NCBI GenBank assembly: GCA_019114445.1 | Contig: DXFL01000023.1 | Span: 186,001-250,000 of the forward strand | Length of the DNA: 64,000 bases | Source: Candidatus Barnesiella excrementigallinarum | GTDB lineage: Bacteria > Bacteroidota > Bacteroidia > Bacteroidales > Barnesiellaceae | Reading direction: 5' to 3' | Part shown: positions 63,414-64,000 of the stretch, piece after piece | Layout: each line of letters begins with the position of its first letter | Numbering within the stretch: position 1 is the stretch's first letter | Position numbers and translations under genes: made by a program | Notes under the pieces: generated by a model | What the model was told of the DNA's origin: nothing | The model's input: the letters and a program-made list of their open reading frames with translations, nothing else | Database searches by the model: none

Positions 63414-64000
63414 ATGAAACGTAAAAAAATCATCATTCTCTCTGTTGCGATTCTCGCAGTAATCGCTATCCTGTGGCTTCTATTCGGGAGATCATCAAAA
63501 AGCGCAAGTTACATCATCGAAACGGCTACAGCAACACGAGGCGATGTATCGGAAACTGTTACGGCAACCGGTACGATAGAACCGGTTACCCAAGTCGAAG
63601 TAGGTACGCAAGTATCGGGTATCATCGACAAACTGTATGCCGACTACAATTCGGTCGTCACCAAAGGCCAACTTATTGCCGAGATGGATAAAGTTACGCT
63701 GCAAAGCGAACTTACCTCGCAGCAAGCCACCTACGACGGGGCAAAAGCCGAATATGAATACCAAGAAAAAAATTACCTGCGAAACAAAGCGCTGCACGAG
63801 AAGCAACTCATCAGCGACACCGAGTTCGAAGAGTCGACCTACAACTACGCCAAAGCCAAAAGCGCTTACGAAAGCAGCGAAGCCAACTTGGCAAAAGCCA
63901 AACGCAATTTGGCCTATGCCACCATTACCTCGCCTATCGACGGGGTGGTAATCAGCCGTGCTGTCGAAGAGGGGCAAACCGTAGCTGCCGGATTCGAAAC
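63414..64000 (+). CDS. MacA-like periplasmic adaptor (HlyD family), partial
   Basis: The first 195 codons of a membrane fusion protein; the gene runs off the right edge. An N-terminal membrane anchor (IIILSVAILAVIAILWLLF) precedes the first half of the lipoyl-like domain (VTATGTIEPVTQVEVGTQVSGIIDKLYADYNSVVTKGQLIAEMD). A coiled-coil hairpin (about residues 85-160) follows, then the second lipoyl half (ATITSPIDGVVISRAVEEGQTVAAG). The VGTQVSG and EEGQTVAAGF wording is close to MacA, the partner of the ABC exporter MacB, so macB-like genes are expected next. It is co-transcribed with the TolC-like gene. Confidence 0.9.
   Translation, partial: MKRKKIIILSVAILAVIAILWLLFGRSSKSASYIIETATATRGDVSETVTATGTIEPVTQVEVGTQVSGIIDKLYADYNSVVTKGQLIAEMDKVTLQSELTSQQATYDGAKAEYEYQEKNYLRNKALHEKQLISDTEFEESTYNYAKAKSAYESSEANLAKAKRNLAYATITSPIDGVVISRAVEEGQTVAAGFE

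Noticed and set aside
1-64000. CRISPR array, tRNA or rRNA genes
   Set aside because: No regularly spaced repeats of 24-40 bases, no clover-leaf with a convincing T-loop and no rRNA-like stretch was recognised by eye.

Overview
The window comes from a Bacteroidota chromosome, most likely a gut-type Bacteroidales. The signs are a SusC/SusD pair, many SPII lipoproteins, C-terminal type IX secretion (T9SS) sorting domains, promoters of the Bacteroidota form (TTTG ... TAnnTTTG) and a near absence of Shine-Dalgarno sites. A Barnesiella/Coprobacter-like genome is a guess. No tRNA, rRNA, CRISPR array, transposase or integrase was seen.

Bases 1-9.8 kb are housekeeping: a partial lipoprotein, a family 2 glycosyltransferase, Hsp20, a three-gene minus-strand unit (ABC ATPase-DUF4435 fusion, menA, small exported protein), a plus-strand unit (ribE, nitroreductase, glutaredoxin-like protein), a phosphoglycolate-phosphatase-like HAD enzyme, a candidate ncRNA and an AspT/YidE-type transporter.

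Bases 9.9-61.9 kb form one large polysaccharide utilisation locus. It encodes SusC, SusD, a SusE-position lipoprotein, four Ser-type sulfatases, two GH30, three GH2, one GH95, one GH29, one GH106-like enzyme, two five-bladed beta-propeller hydrolases, several SGNH esterases, a sugar porter, a cytoplasmic DUF5107/TPR protein and one AraC-family regulator. Six proteins end in T9SS-type sorting domains. The set suggests a sulfated, esterified glycan rich in fucose and galactose (algal, plant or mucin-like); the exact substrate cannot be read from the sequence.

The main discovery is regulatory. Six promoters in the locus share one architecture. In the sense of the driven gene it is TACAT-N16-TACAT, a direct repeat with a period of exactly 21 bp, then exactly 22 bp to a TAnnTTTG-like -7 box. 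They lie in front of the CBM-like secreted protein (11200), the GH2/porter/GH30/sulfatase operon (19804), DUF5107/TPR (39809), the ELWxxDGT/susCD operon (50958), the esterase/sulfatase operon (58556) and, on the other strand, the GH2 beta-galactosidase (58764). The AraC-type regulator at 19983 is the only transcription factor in the window and is the natural candidate to bind them. No hybrid two-component regulator or ECF sigma/anti-sigma pair is present.

Bases 62-64 kb begin an efflux unit (TolC-like protein, then a MacA-like adaptor cut by the window edge). Its promoter is buried in a perfect 14-bp inverted repeat, as expected for a repressor operator.
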